Of a stretch of DNA of 47,975 bases, positions 1-7,753 are shown piece by piece (position 1 is the first letter of the stretch; each line of letters starts with the position of its first letter). The notes under the pieces were generated by a model, which worked only from the letters and a program-made list of their open reading frames with translations, made no database searches and was not told the origin of the DNA. Source of the stretch: Clostridia bacterium (lineage in GTDB: Bacteria > Bacillota > Clostridia > Saccharofermentanales > Saccharofermentanaceae). The stretch covers positions 1 to 47,975 of the forward strand of contig JAKSRG010000022.1 in the NCBI GenBank assembly GCA_024403735.1, in the 5' to 3' direction. The translations under genes and the position numbers were made by a program.

Positions 1-135
1 ATCAAGAGTAACAGCAAGAGTCAGAAGCGTTAGTCTTGCAATTACTCTTGCTGAAAGTGTTTTTGAGCATGAAATGTGAGGAAATCAAGAGTAACAGCAA
101 GAGTCAGAAGCGTTAGTCTTGCAATTACTCTTGCT
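1..135. repeat. Two direct copies of a 52-bp imperfect palindrome
   Basis: Positions 1-52 and 84-135 are identical by eye, a period of 83 bp. Each copy is itself an imperfect inverted repeat: CAAGAGTAA near the left end pairs with TTACTCTTG near the right end, followed inward by GCAAGA/TCTTGC after a 2-nt mismatch. Each could fold as a long hairpin with a loop of about 10-15 nt. The array is cut by the window edge, so more copies may lie upstream. No gene is visible in 1-293. It could be a pair of factor-independent terminators for an upstream gene, but neither hairpin is followed by a clear T-tract. Confidence 0.8.
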
Positions 136-201
136 CTTTGAGGGTTAATAAACTTCCTTAACCTAATCTAAGGCAAAACAAAGGCAAGTCACCAGAATAG
201 T

Positions 202-229
202 TTGACAATCAAAGTATCTGTGCTATGAT
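202..229 (+). promoter_or_regulatory. Sigma-A promoter of the carboxyltransferase operon
   Basis: TTGACA at 202-207 is a perfect -35 box. TATGAT at 224-229 is a -10 box preceded by TG-N (extended -10), with a 16-bp spacer. Transcription would start near 236, leaving a leader of about 58 nt before the ATG at 294. Confidence 0.8.
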
Positions 230-293
230 GTAGTTGGTCTAAATGGACTACTAGAAGTTATAGATTATTATTAATACTATTTACGAGGTATTT

Positions 294-1844
294 ATGGATA
301 ATAAATGGGTTGAAAGAATTGATGATCTCGCTAATCGCCGCGCTAAGATTATGCAGGCTGGTGGTGAGGCTAGAGTTGCTAAGCAGCACTCTCAGGGTAA
401 GCTCACAGCAAGAGAGCGTATGGAAGCTCTTTTCGATGAGGGTACTTTTGTTGAACTTAATGACATGATTACTTCACGTGCTACTGATTTCGGTATGGAT
501 AAGAAGGCAGTTGCTGGTGATGGTGTTATTACTGGTTATGGTAAGATTCACGGAAGAGTAGTATTTGCTTCTTCACAGGATTTTACAGTTAATGGTGGTT
601 CACTTGGTGAGGCACATGCTAAGAAGATTTGCCTCGCAATGGATAAGGCAATGGAGATGAAGGCTCCATTTATCTCAATGAACGATAGTGGTGGAGCTCG
701 TATCGAGGAAGGTATTGATTCTCTTGCTGGTTATGCTGAGATCTTCCTTAGAAATACAATTGCTTCAGGTGTTATTCCACAGATTTCTGTAATCATGGGA
801 CCTTGTGCTGGTGGAGCTTGTTATTCACCTGCTATTTGCGATTATATTTTCATGACACAGGAAAATGCACAGATGTACATCACAGGACCTGCTGTTGTTA
901 AGTCAGTAACAGGCGAGACAATTACAGCTGGTGATCTTGGTGGTTCAAGTGTTCATGCTGGTAAGAGCGGTGTTGCTCACTTCGTATATGAGGATGACCT
1001 CGCTTGCCTTAACGGTGTAAGAAGACTTATTGGTTATCTTCCAGATTCAAATTTGGAAGTTCCTGCAGCAGTTGCTACAAAGCCTGTTGATAACTGTGAA
1101 GCAATCGCTGATATCGTGCCTTCAAATCCTAAGGCAGCTTACGATGTAAGAGATGTTATTAATTGCTTTATTGATAATGGCAGCTTCTTTGAGGTTCAGC
1201 CAGATTTCGCCAAGAATATTGTAGTTGGTTTCTCAAGAATTGATGGCGAGACAGTAGGTATCGTTGCTAACCAGAGTAACTACATTGCTGGTTCACTTGA
1301 GATTGATGCTTCTGATAAGGCTGCTAGATTTATCAGATTCTGTGACAGCTTCAATATTCCACTTGTAACTCTTGTTGATGTTCCTGCATTTATGCCAGGT
1401 TCTAACCAGGAGCACAATGGTATTATTCGTCACGGCGCTAAGCTTCTTTATGCTTTCGCTGAGGCAACAGTTCCAAAGATTTCAATCATCATGCGTAAGG
1501 CTTATGGTGGAGCATACATTGCTATGAACAGTAAGGGCCTTGGTGCTGATGTTGTATATGCTTGGCCAATCGCTGAGATTGCAGTAATGGGTGCTTCTGG
1601 TGCCGTTGCAATTATCGGACGTAAGGCTATCGAGGCAGCTGAAGATAAGGATGCTAAGCGTCAGGAACTCATTGATGAGTACAACAATAAGTTCATGAAC
1701 CCTTATGTTGCAGCTGAGCACGGATATGTTGATGAAGTTATTCATCCAGCTGAGACAAGAGATAAGATTGTTAAGGCTCTTGATATGCTCAAGAATAAGG
1801 AGCAGGAACGTCCATTCAAGAAGCATGGTAACATTCCGCTCTAA
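294..1844 (+). CDS. mmdA: Biotin-dependent acyl-CoA carboxyltransferase (MmdA / transcarboxylase 12S family)
   Basis: This 516-residue cytoplasmic protein has the usual length and both crotonase-like halves of the propionyl/methylmalonyl-CoA carboxyltransferase family. It moves a carboxyl group between acyl-CoA and biotin. Visible landmarks are the N-terminal GKLTARERM stretch, NDSGGARIEEG, PCAGGACYSPA and, in the C-terminal half, YGGAYIAM. The latter Gly-rich stretches form the oxyanion holes for the acyl-CoA and biotin carbonyls. GAGG at 285-288 precedes the ATG by 5 nt. A small ORF, a biotin carrier and a 5S-like subunit follow in the same direction. Because no OadB/MmdB membrane subunit is present, I infer a methylmalonyl-CoA:pyruvate/oxaloacetate transcarboxylase rather than a sodium-pumping decarboxylase. 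Propionyl-CoA carboxylase beta is the alternative; no biotin carboxylase gene is nearby. Confidence 0.9.
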   Translation: MDNKWVERIDDLANRRAKIMQAGGEARVAKQHSQGKLTARERMEALFDEGTFVELNDMITSRATDFGMDKKAVAGDGVITGYGKIHGRVVFASSQDFTVNGGSLGEAHAKKICLAMDKAMEMKAPFISMNDSGGARIEEGIDSLAGYAEIFLRNTIASGVIPQISVIMGPCAGGACYSPAICDYIFMTQENAQMYITGPAVVKSVTGETITAGDLGGSSVHAGKSGVAHFVYEDDLACLNGVRRLIGYLPDSNLEVPAAVATKPVDNCEAIADIVPSNPKAAYDVRDVINCFIDNGSFFEVQPDFAKNIVVGFSRIDGETVGIVANQSNYIAGSLEIDASDKAARFIRFCDSFNIPLVTLVDVPAFMPGSNQEHNGIIRHGAKLLYAFAEATVPKISIIMRKAYGGAYIAMNSKGLGADVVYAWPIAEIAVMGASGAVAIIGRKAIEAAEDKDAKRQELIDEYNNKFMNPYVAAEHGYVDEVIHPAETRDKIVKALDMLKNKEQERPFKKHGNIPL

Positions 1845-1859
1845 TAGGTGAGGTAAGAC

Positions 1860-2048
1860 ATGGAAGAATTGACAAAAGAACAGATTGTTGCAATGGCTAT
1901 TGCAGCTATCGCTGAAGAGACAAAGACTGATGCGAAAAACTTGCGTGTGGTTTCTTTCAGAGAAGTACAGAAAACACCATTGATGCAGTATGTATCAGAC
2001 AACAACATTAACTATAAGAGATACGAATTGGAGGATGAACTCGCATGA
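1860..2048 (+). CDS. Small soluble subunit of the carboxyltransferase complex (OadG C-terminal-like)
   Basis: A 62-residue acidic protein with no membrane helix. An N-terminal amphipathic stretch ([19 protein letters not shown]) is followed by a basic strand (LRVVSFREV). This pattern resembles, from memory, the soluble C-terminal part of OadG/MmdD gamma-delta subunits, which docks onto the carboxyltransferase; here the usual N-terminal membrane anchor is missing. The gene lies 15 nt after mmdA, with GAGGTAAG as ribosome binding site, and its stop overlaps the next start as ATGA, so it is surely cotranslated with the biotin carrier. The assembly role is inference; no enzymatic motif is visible. 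Confidence 0.65.
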   Translation: MEELTKEQIVAMAIAAIAEETKTDAKNLRVVSFREVQKTPLMQYVSDNNINYKRYELEDELA

Positions 2049-2428
2049 GTAAGTACAGAATTACAATTAATGGTAAGTCATATGAGATGGAAGTAGAAGT
2101 AATTGATGGTTCAATGCCAGCAGCAGCTCCTAAGGCAGCACCTGTAGCAAAGGCTGCTCCAGCAGCACCAGCAGCTGCACCTAAGGCAGCAGCACCAGTA
2201 GCTTCTTCAAATGCAACAGGCGCAGTTAACAGCCCAATGCCAGGTACAATCCTTAAGGTTAACGTAGAGGTTGGTGCTAAGGTTAACGCTGGTGATTCAA
2301 TCGTAGTTCTTGAGGCTATGAAGATGGAGAATGATATCACTGCTCCTATGGGCGGTACAGTTAAGGCAATCGCTGTTAATAAGGGCGATGCAGTAGCTGC
2401 TGGTCAGTTCCTTTTTGAGATTGAGTAA
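2045..2428 (+). CDS. mmdC: Biotin carboxyl carrier protein (transcarboxylase 1.3S / MmdC-like)
   Basis: A 127-residue carrier protein with three parts: a short N-terminal segment (about 1-25), a flexible Ala/Pro/Lys-rich linker (about 27-60), and a biotinyl domain (about 61-127). The biotinylation motif EAMKMEND holds the acceptor lysine, preceded by the typical NSPMPGTI strand. It shuttles carboxyl groups between the 12S-like and 5S-like subunits in the cytoplasm. The ATG overlaps the upstream stop by 4 nt (ATGA). Length and linker match the 1.3S subunit of propionibacterial transcarboxylase and the MmdC/OadA carrier domains. Confidence in function is high; which enzyme it serves is inferred from the neighbours. 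Confidence 0.92.
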   Translation: MSKYRITINGKSYEMEVEVIDGSMPAAAPKAAPVAKAAPAAPAAAPKAAAPVASSNATGAVNSPMPGTILKVNVEVGAKVNAGDSIVVLEAMKMENDITAPMGGTVKAIAVNKGDAVAAGQFLFEIE

Positions 2429-2495
2429 GAGTAGACCAGAGTAGGATTAGACTGACTAAGATTTAATCAAGTAAGATTTATCGGAGGATATTATT

Positions 2496-3896
2496 ATGAT
2501 CCAAATGCCAGAGAAGAAACTCTGCATAACTGAGACAATTCTTCGTGATGCTCACCAGTCACATGCAGCAACACGAATGAGAATTGAAGATATGCTCCCA
2601 GAGTGCGAGAGACTTGATAACATGGGTTACTGGTCAATCGAGTGCTGGGGTGGCGCTACATTTGATTCATGTATGCGTTTCTTGGGTGAAGATCCATGGG
2701 AGAGACTTAGAACTCTTCGTAAGGCTATGCCTAAGACAAATCTTCAGATGCTCCTTAGAGGTCAGAACCTCTTGGGTTACAGACATTACGCAGATGATGT
2801 AGTTGAGAGCTTTGTAGGAAAATCTATCGAGAATGGTATTAATGTAATCCGTGTTTTCGATGCCCTCAACGACGTAAGAAATATGGAAGCAGCAATGAAG
2901 GCTGTTAAGAAGTACGGTGGAATTTGCGAGGGTACACTCTCATTCACAACTTCACCAGTACATAACGAGGAGTACTTCGTTAAGCAGGCAATCACACTCC
3001 AGCAGATGGGTGCTGATGTAATCTGTATCAAGGATATGGCTAACCTTTTGCTTCCTTCTGAGATTTATTCACTCGTAACTAAGCTTAAGGAGGCTGTTGA
3101 TATTCCACTTCACCTCCATACACACGATACAACTGGTACAGGTGAGATGGTTTATTTCGCAGCTGCTCAGGCAGGTGTTGATATTATCGATACAGCACTT
3201 TCACCACTTGCAACTGGTACATCACAGCCAGCAACTGAGTCACTCGTTGCTGCTTTCAAGGGAACTCCTAGAGATACAGGTCTTGATCTTGCTGAGCTTT
3301 CAAAGGCTGCTGCTCACTTCAGAGGCGTAGCTGCAAAGATGGAAGGCGAGGGACTTATCAGTTCAAAGGCCCTTCGTGTTGACCCTAACACACTTCTTTA
3401 CCAGGTTCCTGGTGGAATGCTTTCTAACCTTATTTCACAGCTCAAGCAGGCTAATGCTGAGCACAGATATGAGGAGTGTCTCGCAGAGGTTCCAAGAGTA
3501 CGTGAGGACTTCGGTTACCCACCACTCGTTACACCAACATCTCAGATTGTTGGTTCACAGGCAGTTCTTAACGTTCTTATGGGTAAGCGTTACGCTACAT
3601 TTACTAAGGAGTCAAAGATGCTCCTCCATGGTGAGTACGGTCGTCTCCCTGGTGAGGTAAATGAGGAAATCCGTAAGATGGCTATCGGCGATGAGGAAGT
3701 AATCACATGTCGTCCAGCTGATCTTCTCGCTAACGAGATGGATGAGCTCCGCGCTAAGGTTGCTGATATCGCTAAGAGCGAAGAGGATGTTCTCTCTTGC
3801 GCACTCTTCCCACAGGTTGCTCCTGAGTTCATTAAGAAGCGTGACAACATTGAGGAAGTTAAGGAACTTAACGTTGAGGTAGCTTGCGATTTGTAA
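2496..3896 (+). CDS. Pyruvate/oxaloacetate carboxyltransferase (transcarboxylase 5S-like, OadA without biotin domain)
   Basis: A 466-residue protein with an N-terminal HMGL-like TIM barrel (about 1-290) and a C-terminal PYC/OADA conserved domain. Metal and active-site motifs are visible: LRDAHQS near residue 16 supplies the Asp ligand, CIKDM carries the lysine that is carbamylated in the family, and HLHTHD gives the two His ligands. It transfers CO2 between carboxybiotin and pyruvate, making or consuming oxaloacetate. No biotinyl domain is attached, fitting the separate carrier upstream. GGAGG at 2483-2487 precedes the ATG by 8 nt. The gap to the carrier gene is 67 nt and holds no terminator, so it likely belongs to the same operon. 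OadA of a decarboxylase is the alternative, but no OadB is present. Confidence 0.9.
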   Translation: MIQMPEKKLCITETILRDAHQSHAATRMRIEDMLPECERLDNMGYWSIECWGGATFDSCMRFLGEDPWERLRTLRKAMPKTNLQMLLRGQNLLGYRHYADDVVESFVGKSIENGINVIRVFDALNDVRNMEAAMKAVKKYGGICEGTLSFTTSPVHNEEYFVKQAITLQQMGADVICIKDMANLLLPSEIYSLVTKLKEAVDIPLHLHTHDTTGTGEMVYFAAAQAGVDIIDTALSPLATGTSQPATESLVAAFKGTPRDTGLDLAELSKAAAHFRGVAAKMEGEGLISSKALRVDPNTLLYQVPGGMLSNLISQLKQANAEHRYEECLAEVPRVREDFGYPPLVTPTSQIVGSQAVLNVLMGKRYATFTKESKMLLHGEYGRLPGEVNEEIRKMAIGDEEVITCRPADLLANEMDELRAKVADIAKSEEDVLSCALFPQVAPEFIKKRDNIEEVKELNVEVACDL

Positions 3897-3907
3897 TTGA
3901 CGAGGTT

Positions 3908-3932
3908 TGTTTTCGAGACCTTATCGAAAACA
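3908..3932. repeat. Inverted pair of the 9-mer TCGAAAACA
   Basis: TGTTTTCGA (3908-3916) and TCGAAAACA (3924-3932) form a perfect 9-bp inverted repeat with a 7-nt loop, beginning 12 nt after the carboxyltransferase stop codon. It is the only paired copy of a 9-mer found 19 times in the window. Single intergenic copies are at 7648, 13002, 15037, 15155, 22367, 41817 and 43932, with one-mismatch copies at 44495 and 46025. No T-tract follows, and a better terminator lies just downstream. Confidence 0.8.
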
Positions 3933-3977
3933 CCCTGCGACATAGTAGCACTCACTAACAATTCATTAGTAATTAGA

Positions 3978-4015
3978 AAGAGCAGTCTCAAAACTATGAG
4001 GCTGCTCTTCTTTTT
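3978..4015. terminator. Factor-independent terminator after the carboxyltransferase operon
   Basis: Arms 3978-3990 and 3997-4009 form a 13-bp stem with one T-G wobble and a 6-nt loop, followed by CTTTTT on the + strand. It ends the operon that begins at 294. It may also stop the convergent - strand genes, although the T-run on that side is weak. Confidence 0.85.
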
Positions 4016-4063
4016 GGTAGGGTATATTTGTATTGTAGTGTTCGAATTTACGATTTGAGGCGG

Positions 4064-4519
4064 TTACTCAGCCTTGAGTCTTGCCTCGAAAACTTCCTGT
4101 GTATCAGTCTTCATCACAACAATGATTGTGTTGCCAGCTCTGTCTTCGTCATAGTCGTATGAGAGGCTGTGGTTGATTAAGTTGATGCCGTCAGAAGAAC
4201 CATCGCTCCATCTAGCATATACGATTGTTGCAGAAGGCTCGTGTTCAAATGTACCACAGTCTATATCGTAGAGGTCACGTGCATAATACTGCTTGTTAGG
4301 AGCGAGAGTGAGTTCGGCTTTTGGCGTTATTGTGCCATATTTAATCTCTACAGTCTTATGACCAATTGCAAGGGTAATCGTAATTGCTGTGACTGTTATT
4401 GTAAGGCAGATGAAGAATATTACTACTGACTTTGTGCTTCTTAAATCTGTAAAACTAACGAGAGCCATGATTGCTCCAACGACAACGGCTGCTGATACTA
4501 CTAAAATTATTAATGCCAT
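4064..4519 (-). CDS. Two-helix membrane protein of unknown function
   Basis: I do not recognise this 151-residue protein. Two hydrophobic segments lie at about 2-22 and 30-52, followed by a hydrophilic, beta-rich, probably extracytoplasmic domain with many Asp and Tyr residues. The start ATG has GAGG about 9 nt upstream on the - strand. It lies 21 nt downstream of another protein of the same design (4541-5062), so the two form an operon and may be diverged paralogues or partners. No catalytic motif is visible. The stop lies about 50 nt from the convergent terminator of the + strand operon. Confidence 0.75.
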   Translation of the reverse strand: MALIILVVSAAVVVGAIMALVSFTDLRSTKSVVIFFICLTITVTAITITLAIGHKTVEIKYGTITPKAELTLAPNKQYYARDLYDIDCGTFEHEPSATIVYARWSDGSSDGINLINHSLSYDYDEDRAGNTIIVVMKTDTQEVFEARLKAE

Positions 4520-4540
4520 ATTAATTTACCTCAACTATTA

Positions 4541-5062
4541 TTATCTAAAGTTAATTGTTACCCATTCAGTAGTTGTCTCTGGATGTGCTTCACAGCGGTA
4601 CTGGATTGGGAATGTTGCTTGGTTACCTTCTGGAATAGAAATGATCTTAACTTTATTGAGATTATTGATAGTGAACCAGTCTTCTTGGTAATCGTAATCA
4701 AGTTCGAGGACGCGGAAATCTGTGATAGCTTCATTATTTACGAAGTAGTGAATATCGTATGTTTTGCCAACTTCAACTGTGATGCTGTCCTTCACATGTT
4801 GTTCGATATTGCAGCTAGGTTCTCTTTGAGCTCTGCTTCGCTCAATGAATGTATTAAGCTGTATGAACAGTGTACCTACGATTAATAGTGTTGAGAGGAA
4901 GAAAACTCCTGTTGCAACATATGAGTATCCGTTTCGCTTCTCTCTATGTCTAAGTGCGACTAGTGTGATAATCGCAGCTGGTATTAGTTCGAACCCAGCC
5001 ATAAGAAGTGAAGATTGGATCATTCCAGAAATCATGTTAATCGTGTTGTAAGATAAGTTCAT
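4541..5062 (-). CDS. Two-helix membrane protein of unknown function
   Basis: A 173-residue protein that I do not recognise. Hydrophobic segments at about 15-36 and 50-70 are separated by a short basic loop (RHREKRNGYS). They are followed by a hydrophilic domain rich in Asp, Tyr and Thr and predicted to be mostly beta. The layout matches the next gene (4064-4519), suggesting a small membrane complex. AAAGGACG is a usable ribosome binding site. A - strand promoter at 5099-5127 and a palindrome at 5133-5153 lie just upstream. The divergent neighbour is an ABC transporter operon, but nothing ties them functionally beyond the shared control region. Confidence 0.75.
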   Translation of the reverse strand: MNLSYNTINMISGMIQSSLLMAGFELIPAAIITLVALRHREKRNGYSYVATGVFFLSTLLIVGTLFIQLNTFIERSRAQREPSCNIEQHVKDSITVEVGKTYDIHYFVNNEAITDFRVLELDYDYQEDWFTINNLNKVKIISIPEGNQATFPIQYRCEAHPETTTEWVTINFR

Positions 5063-5098
5063 TTTGTTTACGTCCTTTTCGTTTATCTTTATGCTCGT

Positions 5099-5127
5099 AT
5101 ATTATCACGGCATTTTTCGAATTGCAA
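5099..5127 (-). promoter_or_regulatory. Promoter for the two small membrane proteins
   Basis: Reading the - strand, TTGCAA (5127-5122) is a fair -35 box and TAATAT (5104-5099) a weak -10 box, separated by 17 bp. The predicted start lies about 30 nt before the ATG at 5062. Confidence 0.5.
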
Positions 5128-5132
5128 GTATT

Positions 5133-5153
5133 TTTTATCGAAAAACGATAAAA
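5133..5153. promoter_or_regulatory. Perfect 8-bp palindrome, candidate operator
   Basis: TTTTATCG and CGATAAAA flank five A residues (21 bp). It lies 5 bp upstream of the -35 box of the - strand promoter, in the divergent region shared with the ABC transporter genes. Size and position fit a site for a dimeric regulator. No regulator gene is adjacent. Confidence 0.5.
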
Positions 5154-5316
5154 TTATATTGAAGAATGAAAAATGAGGTGCGGCGAGATTTGCGACATAA
5201 TTAGGACTTATATCTACGATTTATGTAGAAAATCAGAAACTATAATCTTCTTAACTCTTTCTTAAATATAATCCTATAGAATAATCAGCGAATAAAGAAA
5301 TGGATGGGTATATAGT

Positions 5317-6024
5317 ATGAGATTAACAGTTAAAAACATTACCAAAAGCTATGGCAAAAAACAGATCCTCAAGGGAGTTAACTACGAGTTTGAGTCTGGT
5401 AAAATCTATGGCCTATTAGGACGTAACGGTGCAGGTAAGACAACATTCTTCAATTGTGTAAATAAGGATATTTTCCCTGATACTGGTGAGATCTACCTCG
5501 ATGGTAAGGCCTTGGATATTGAGGATATTGGCTATGTAGTATCAACTCCTGTTGTTCCAGCTTTCTTAACAGCAAGAGAGTTCCTCAAGTTTTTTATTGA
5601 TATCAACATGGATAAGATTTCTAATTTAAAGCCAATCGATGAGTACTTTGATATTGTTGGTATCAAGATGGAAGATAGAGATAAGCTCCTTAAGGATTAC
5701 TCACATGGTATGAAGACAAAGATGCAGGTGATTATTAACCTCATCGCTAAGATTAATGTTGTACTTCTTGATGAGCCTCTCACAGCACTCGACGTTGTAG
5801 CTGCTGAAGATATGAAGAACCTTCTCCGTGCTCAGCGTGATGAGAGAATTATGATTTTTTCTACTCATATTATGGAGCTCGCACTTACACTTTGTGATGA
5901 GATTGTTCTCCTCAAGGATGGTAGATTTGAGAAGCTCGAGATGCATGATAGTGATGGTAATAAGTTAAGTGATGAAGAGATTAGAGATACTATCATTAGC
6001 GCTCTTAAGGATGGTGAGGCATAA
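5317..6024 (+). CDS. ABC transporter ATP-binding protein
   Basis: A 235-residue cytoplasmic ATPase of the ABC superfamily, of normal length. Walker A is GRNGAGKTT near residue 36, Walker B is VVLLDEP near 150, and the H-loop is FSTHIMEL. The signature motif reads YSHGMK, the form common in drug and antibiotic exporter ATPases instead of LSGGQ. A TATAAT box at 5267-5272 lies upstream without a convincing -35. The stop and the next start overlap by one base (TAATG), so ATPase and permease are translationally coupled. They probably form an exporter; the substrate cannot be told from sequence. Confidence 0.9.
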   Translation: MRLTVKNITKSYGKKQILKGVNYEFESGKIYGLLGRNGAGKTTFFNCVNKDIFPDTGEIYLDGKALDIEDIGYVVSTPVVPAFLTAREFLKFFIDINMDKISNLKPIDEYFDIVGIKMEDRDKLLKDYSHGMKTKMQVIINLIAKINVVLLDEPLTALDVVAAEDMKNLLRAQRDERIMIFSTHIMELALTLCDEIVLLKDGRFEKLEMHDSDGNKLSDEEIRDTIISALKDGEA

Positions 6025-7640
6025 TGCTTAAGACGTTTTTACTTGCTTCGAGTATTCGACGCTCTTATGAGAAGAATAGTATCATTCACTGGTTCCGCAC
6101 TCTTCCATTGATAGGTAAGCTAATTCCATATCAGGCATATGGCAACATGGTAGTAAGAATGTTCGCTAATGTTTTCTATTTTTGCAAGCAAGTCATCATG
6201 TTTTGCTTGCTGGATTTGATCCACATCTTTGGCGTATTCTTCATTTCAATGTCATTAGGATTTGCAGAAATCTTTAATAGTTCTGGCGATAGATTTTTCA
6301 CGCATTTTATCTTGTGTGGAATACTAATCGGATTGCTCGTTAATACAAGTGTTTTCGATGCTTCCCAGGATAAGTATTATTCAATAATCTTGATGAGGAT
6401 GAATGCGAGGGAAGTAGTTTTGTCAGATATGCTGTTCGGACTACTTCGAAAACTCACCGCATATGTTGTAATGTCTGTACCAATTTGCTTCATCTTAGAG
6501 ATGTCACCACTTGTTTATTTCGCTTTGGTTGTCTCAACAATAATGAGCAAATTTTTGGGCGCATATATTAAGCTTCAGTTCGTGAAGAATAATACCCTCA
6601 AGCGTTATACCCAAATTGCGATTGTAGGCTCAGTAGTGTTCTTCTGTGGATTTGTTGCTATGTACTTGATGAGCAAGATGGTTACTCCACTTGTGGTTTA
6701 TATATTTACAGCTGTAATCGTGCTTCTTGGAGCATTCTCACTTATGAAGCTTTGGAGATACGACGATTATGCTCAGGTATGTAAGTACTTCTTAACAGAA
6801 GAGAAGGTATTCGTTAAGAAGAGTACTAAACAGAAGTCAGCAGAGAATGAGAAGAAGATTGCTGCTTATTCACTTCAGGAGACATACATTAATCCGAATG
6901 AGGTTAGTGGTAAAACTGGCTACGCGTACTTTAACGAATTGTTCTATAAGCGCCACAGCAAAATCTTGAAGAATAGAACTAGATTGATCTGCGTTGTTTT
7001 GCTCGTAATAGCAGTTGCAGTTGTTGTAGGACTAAATTACTTAATCTTTAAGTATGGTGAGACAGCTATTCCGCTTAATCTGAACCTTTGTATGTTCAGC
7101 GCGCCATTTGTTATTTACTTTATTAACAGTGGTGAAGCTGTATCGAATGCGATGTTCATTAACTGCGATAGTGCGATGCTTACTTATAATTTCTATCGTA
7201 CGCCAAAAGCAATTCTCGGTGTTTTCAAGGAGCGCCTCAAGATGTTAATCAAACTCAACATTTTGCCAGCTGCAATTGTTGCGACGATTATTAGTAGTGT
7301 TGGTTGGTTCTCGGGTTATGGCTATGGATTTGTTGTATATGCATCAATCTATGTGATTTATATCGCATTCAGCGTGTTTTTCTCTGTGCATAGACTTATC
7401 ATCTACTATCTTCTCCAGCCTTACACAGATGGCATGGTAAAGAAGAGTTCAAGTTATGCAATCGTTAATGGTATTACCTATTTCGTAGCCTACATGATGT
7501 TCACTGTAAACATTGCAACAAAAATCAGCATTTGGAAATTCGCAATTGCCACATTGATTTTTAGTGCAGTTTATATCGCGGTTGCATTGAAGCTTGTATA
7601 CAAGTTCGCACCTAAGAGATTTAAGATTAGAAGAAGCTAA
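6024..7640 (+). CDS. ABC transporter permease, large polytopic membrane protein
   Basis: A 538-residue membrane protein with about ten hydrophobic segments in two clusters (about 55-245 and 325-530), separated by a charged cytoplasmic region near 255-320 that contains the stretch KKSTKQKSAENEKK. It overlaps the ATPase gene by one base and must be its membrane partner. The layout resembles the large undescribed ABC-2-like permeases of clostridia. No substrate-binding protein or regulator accompanies the pair, which argues for export rather than import. A single TCGAAAACA word lies 8 nt after the stop, and a shared terminator lies further downstream. Confidence 0.8.
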   Translation: MLKTFLLASSIRRSYEKNSIIHWFRTLPLIGKLIPYQAYGNMVVRMFANVFYFCKQVIMFCLLDLIHIFGVFFISMSLGFAEIFNSSGDRFFTHFILCGILIGLLVNTSVFDASQDKYYSIILMRMNAREVVLSDMLFGLLRKLTAYVVMSVPICFILEMSPLVYFALVVSTIMSKFLGAYIKLQFVKNNTLKRYTQIAIVGSVVFFCGFVAMYLMSKMVTPLVVYIFTAVIVLLGAFSLMKLWRYDDYAQVCKYFLTEEKVFVKKSTKQKSAENEKKIAAYSLQETYINPNEVSGKTGYAYFNELFYKRHSKILKNRTRLICVVLLVIAVAVVVGLNYLIFKYGETAIPLNLNLCMFSAPFVIYFINSGEAVSNAMFINCDSAMLTYNFYRTPKAILGVFKERLKMLIKLNILPAAIVATIISSVGWFSGYGYGFVVYASIYVIYIAFSVFFSVHRLIIYYLLQPYTDGMVKKSSSYAIVNGITYFVAYMMFTVNIATKISIWKFAIATLIFSAVYIAVALKLVYKFAPKRFKIRRS

Positions 7641-7671
7641 GACTATATCGAAAACAATCTACAATTCAAAA

Positions 7672-7724
7672 CAAATAAAAAAGACTGCCAACTTACTAGG
7701 AATAGTGAAGAGGCAGTCTTCTTT
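7672..7724. terminator. Bidirectional terminator between convergent genes
   Basis: AAGACTGCC (7681-7689) and GGCAGTCTT (7712-7720) form a perfect 9-bp stem with a 22-nt loop. The - strand side is followed by TTTTATTTG, so it best serves the lipoprotein gene read from 9166. On the + side only CTTTA follows, giving weaker termination of the ABC operon. Confidence 0.8.
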
Positions 7725-7753
7725 ACGTAAAAGAAGTATATAAAAGTTGGTTA

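Noticed and set aside
1482..1826. 114-residue frame on the - strand inside mmdA
   Set aside because: An antisense shadow of a strongly conserved gene, with no ribosome binding site and no recognisable protein features. The same applies to the other frames opposite or inside the listed genes.
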